NCBI GenBank assembly: GCA_008711295.1 | Contig: VUYV01000073.1 | Span: forward strand, 434,001 to 498,000 | Direction: 5' to 3' | Source of the DNA: Anarhynchus alexandrinus | Lineage: Eukaryota > Chordata > Aves > Charadriiformes > Charadriidae | DNA: 64,000 bases | Shown here: positions 61,733-64,000 of the stretch, piece by piece | How positions within the stretch are numbered: position 1 is the first letter of the stretch | How the letters are laid out: the number at the start of each line of letters is the position of its first letter | Notes under the pieces: generated by a model | What the model was told of the DNA's origin: nothing | What the model saw: only the letters and a program-made list of their open reading frames with translations | The model's database searches: none | Program-made: the position numbers and the translations under genes

Positions 61733-64000
61733 ATACCTCAACGTACTAGAGATGATATGTCTGCTTTCATGACTCCCATTTCACAGTTGTTGCAATGGTT
61801 AGGTACAAAGTTAATCTTTTTTCACTCCTTCCTTTTCCCAAGCAAGGCTTGGGAAATACTGGGGTGAGAATTCAGAACTGTTAATGAAAAATGTTCCCCA
61901 GTAAACCATGACTCTTTTTCACCTCTTTCTCTGGAAAATTGTCCAAATACCCCTTTGTCTGAATTGTCTGAATACCCCAGTTTGGCATGTAGTGACTAGT
62001 GAGTATCCTAAAATGCCCAGTCTTGTCAAGGAGGGTGTTACAGGTGGGAATGCGTACCTTGGACATGGAAGCAGTAAAAAGGCAAACTGTGCTGAGCCAG
62101 TGGTACTTAGAAAACTGTTAAAGCACCATTATTAGCTCCTGAGCCCAGGAAACTCTCATAAATGTGCAAGCAATCAAGAGTACACCCTGGTAAGCCCTTA
62201 GGTGTTAGCAACTGCGCTGTTATTTGTAATTTGATCATCGTTGTCTAAAATCCACTCTGCCATAGTAAAAATTACTGATCCAAATGCGAAAGTGAAGAAA
62301 GCCACTGAGTTTTCTTCCCGTGAGGAAACAGCAGGTGAACATTGCACTCCTTTTAATTCAATGAATCTAAGGTCATCAGTTCATGTGCAAACTAGAAAGA
62401 CTGTCTGATGGCTTAATTTGAGCTTGCCTGCCAGAGCACTGGTCTCTTAAACTAGGAATCATACGTAGGTCACCCTTCTCGTACCACTCCCAAGGTTTGC
62501 AAATACGTTGCAAGCTGAACTCGGTACATTTGTAAACGCTTCCCTCCTCATTTTTATTATGTCATTTTTAATTGACAGCTTAAATCTCAGAGCACTGCAT
62601 CACTAGCTATCGTCAAATTCTTTTTGAATTGAACAACAATTATTTTTACCCTGTTGAAATGATCCCATAATAAAAAAGCTCAAGATTAGAATCCATGGAT
62701 TTTTCTACAGAAATATCTTTGATTGTAATGAGCTCTGTGATTTCCAATACTCTGCACTTTCCCCACAACCTGTTATTCTTTTCCACACCCCCATTTAACA
62801 AGTTCTCTCATTCTGTGGAGGTTTAAAAGTAGTCCTTGTAACAAACTCCATAAAACTTTCCATGAGGAACGCAAGCTAGAGAGGGAATTTTGAGAAAGCG
62901 TCAGGAATACGGTCGGCATGTGGAGTACTAGAATCTTTATACCTGTTCTTTAAAACAGTTTTTCTAATTTAAAGCCAGCTAATTATTATGGGCATGAGGC
63001 CTAGCTGTAATTAGCCAGCATTCAGTCCGTGGAAAATATAAAATAACAAGGTCTGGAGTAATGTAATGCAATATCAAAATCTGTAAGATATTCAGAGCTT
63101 TTTATGCAACTCCCTCTCATAGTTAATCTCTCAAGCCACTGGACCTGCCACACTACAGTAAAATTTTGGCATCAAGGGTTAACAGCTGGCAACTTCTGAG
63201 AGATGCTTATAGGCTGTTTTTTTCTATGAATGAGTTTTCTTTCTCCTCTCTCCCTTTTCTTTGTGAGATGGAGGAGAAAGCTTCTTTTAATAAGCAAAAA
63301 AAAAAAACCAGACTTAATTTTGAATATTTTTTTTAAAGGAAGTAAAGGAGTGATCAATGAGCAGAGCAGTTTCCTTACTTCATTCCCCCCCCTATTGAAG
63401 CAGCTGCCCTTCTGCAGCTCCTGCTTCCTGGCCCACGCCAGAGACCGGTGTGCAGAGGGCACTGCGTCTAGTCAAGACCCCAAATTTCTGCACTCAGCTC
63501 ATGCCCGATACTAGTTTTTAGCAGAATGGAGAACTGCTGTAATTTGGGGCTGGTCTCTAAGTAGCACATCTGGTTTGATTTGCATCTGGAAGGAACAACA
63601 GCTCAGCCAAAAAAGTTAAAGCTGTTGTGATATATAATTAAATCCAATACATCTGTGAGAGGAGATGTATTGAGTAATAGGAAAGAGTCAATAATATTTG
63701 GCTAGGATGACTTTTAGGAAATGATGCAGCTAGTCAAGACAGCCTTGAAGTCTGAAGAAGAAAAATCTGCCTGTACAGCAAGAAGCTTTCTTATAAACAT
63801 TTTAACAGAATCACAGAAGTGAATACATGTGCCAAACAAAGTGAAAAACCCAACCTTTGAGGAGCCAGTATAAAGATGCACAAACAATAGCTGTCAAAAC
63901 AACCCCCCCCAAAAAATTGCACATCTGGAATAAAAAAAGTATGAAGACAAAGCAATTCTATAAAAAAATATTGTGTTTATCTGATATGCAAATTTTTGCA
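61733..64000. other. AT-rich non-coding DNA
   Basis: No gene or named repeat. A homeodomain-type inverted motif lies at 62974-63019 (see findings). Open frames at 61908-62135, 63172-63462 (minus) and 63230-63514 (plus) are unsupported; the last two read through A- and T-rich sequence on opposite strands. Confidence 0.5.

Noticed and set aside
1..64000. CRISPR array, prokaryotic operon, integron or phage system
   Set aside because: No regularly spaced identical repeats, no ribosome-binding-site-led gene chains, and avian retroelements show this is vertebrate nuclear DNA.

Overview
The window looks like nuclear, AT-rich, intron-free or intergenic DNA from a bird. The best evidence is a 2.3 kb CR1 LINE at about 59.39-61.73 kb whose decayed reading frames match the avian CR1 ORF2 as I know it. 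Four clearer CR1 3' ends, a probable avian ERVL-type solo LTR at 35,772-36,432 and two worn MIR-like SINE pieces agree with this. I recognised no host protein-coding exon, tRNA, rRNA or CRISPR array on either strand. Almost all open frames here are 60-120 codons, as expected by chance in AT-rich DNA. The window reads as a gene desert or a very long intron.

Layout. 1-11 kb is unremarkable AT-rich DNA, apart from a 190 bp duplication abutting an N at 2,430 that looks like an assembly artefact. 11-22.6 kb holds three CR1 3' ends (two of one subfamily, in opposite orientation), a three-copy 24 bp repeat and a G/GA polypurine tract. 22.6-32.8 kb holds some longer unrecognised open frames (188 codons at 28.3 kb, 170 codons at 29.6 kb) and a MIR-like relic. 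32.88-33.06 kb has a second duplication around an N, again best explained as unmerged contig ends. 34.6-36.8 kb carries another MIR-like relic, the solo LTR and, 20-30 bp beyond it, a compact CpG island, the strongest promoter-like signal in the window.

36.8-54.7 kb is mostly featureless. It contains a perfect 11 bp hairpin, a T8-AATT-A8 palindrome and a minus-strand cluster of overlapping, protein-like open frames at 48.8-49.4 kb with a TAATG stop/start overlap and a signal-peptide-like start. A degenerate 53 bp tandem array lies at 54.73-55.06 kb. The CR1 LINE fills 59.4-61.7 kb, and the last 2.3 kb includes a TAATTA inverted motif.

No genes can be seen working together. The biology visible here is the decay of retroelements, local repeat structure and one orphan CpG island next to an LTR. 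Family names come from memory of avian repeats; no database search was run.
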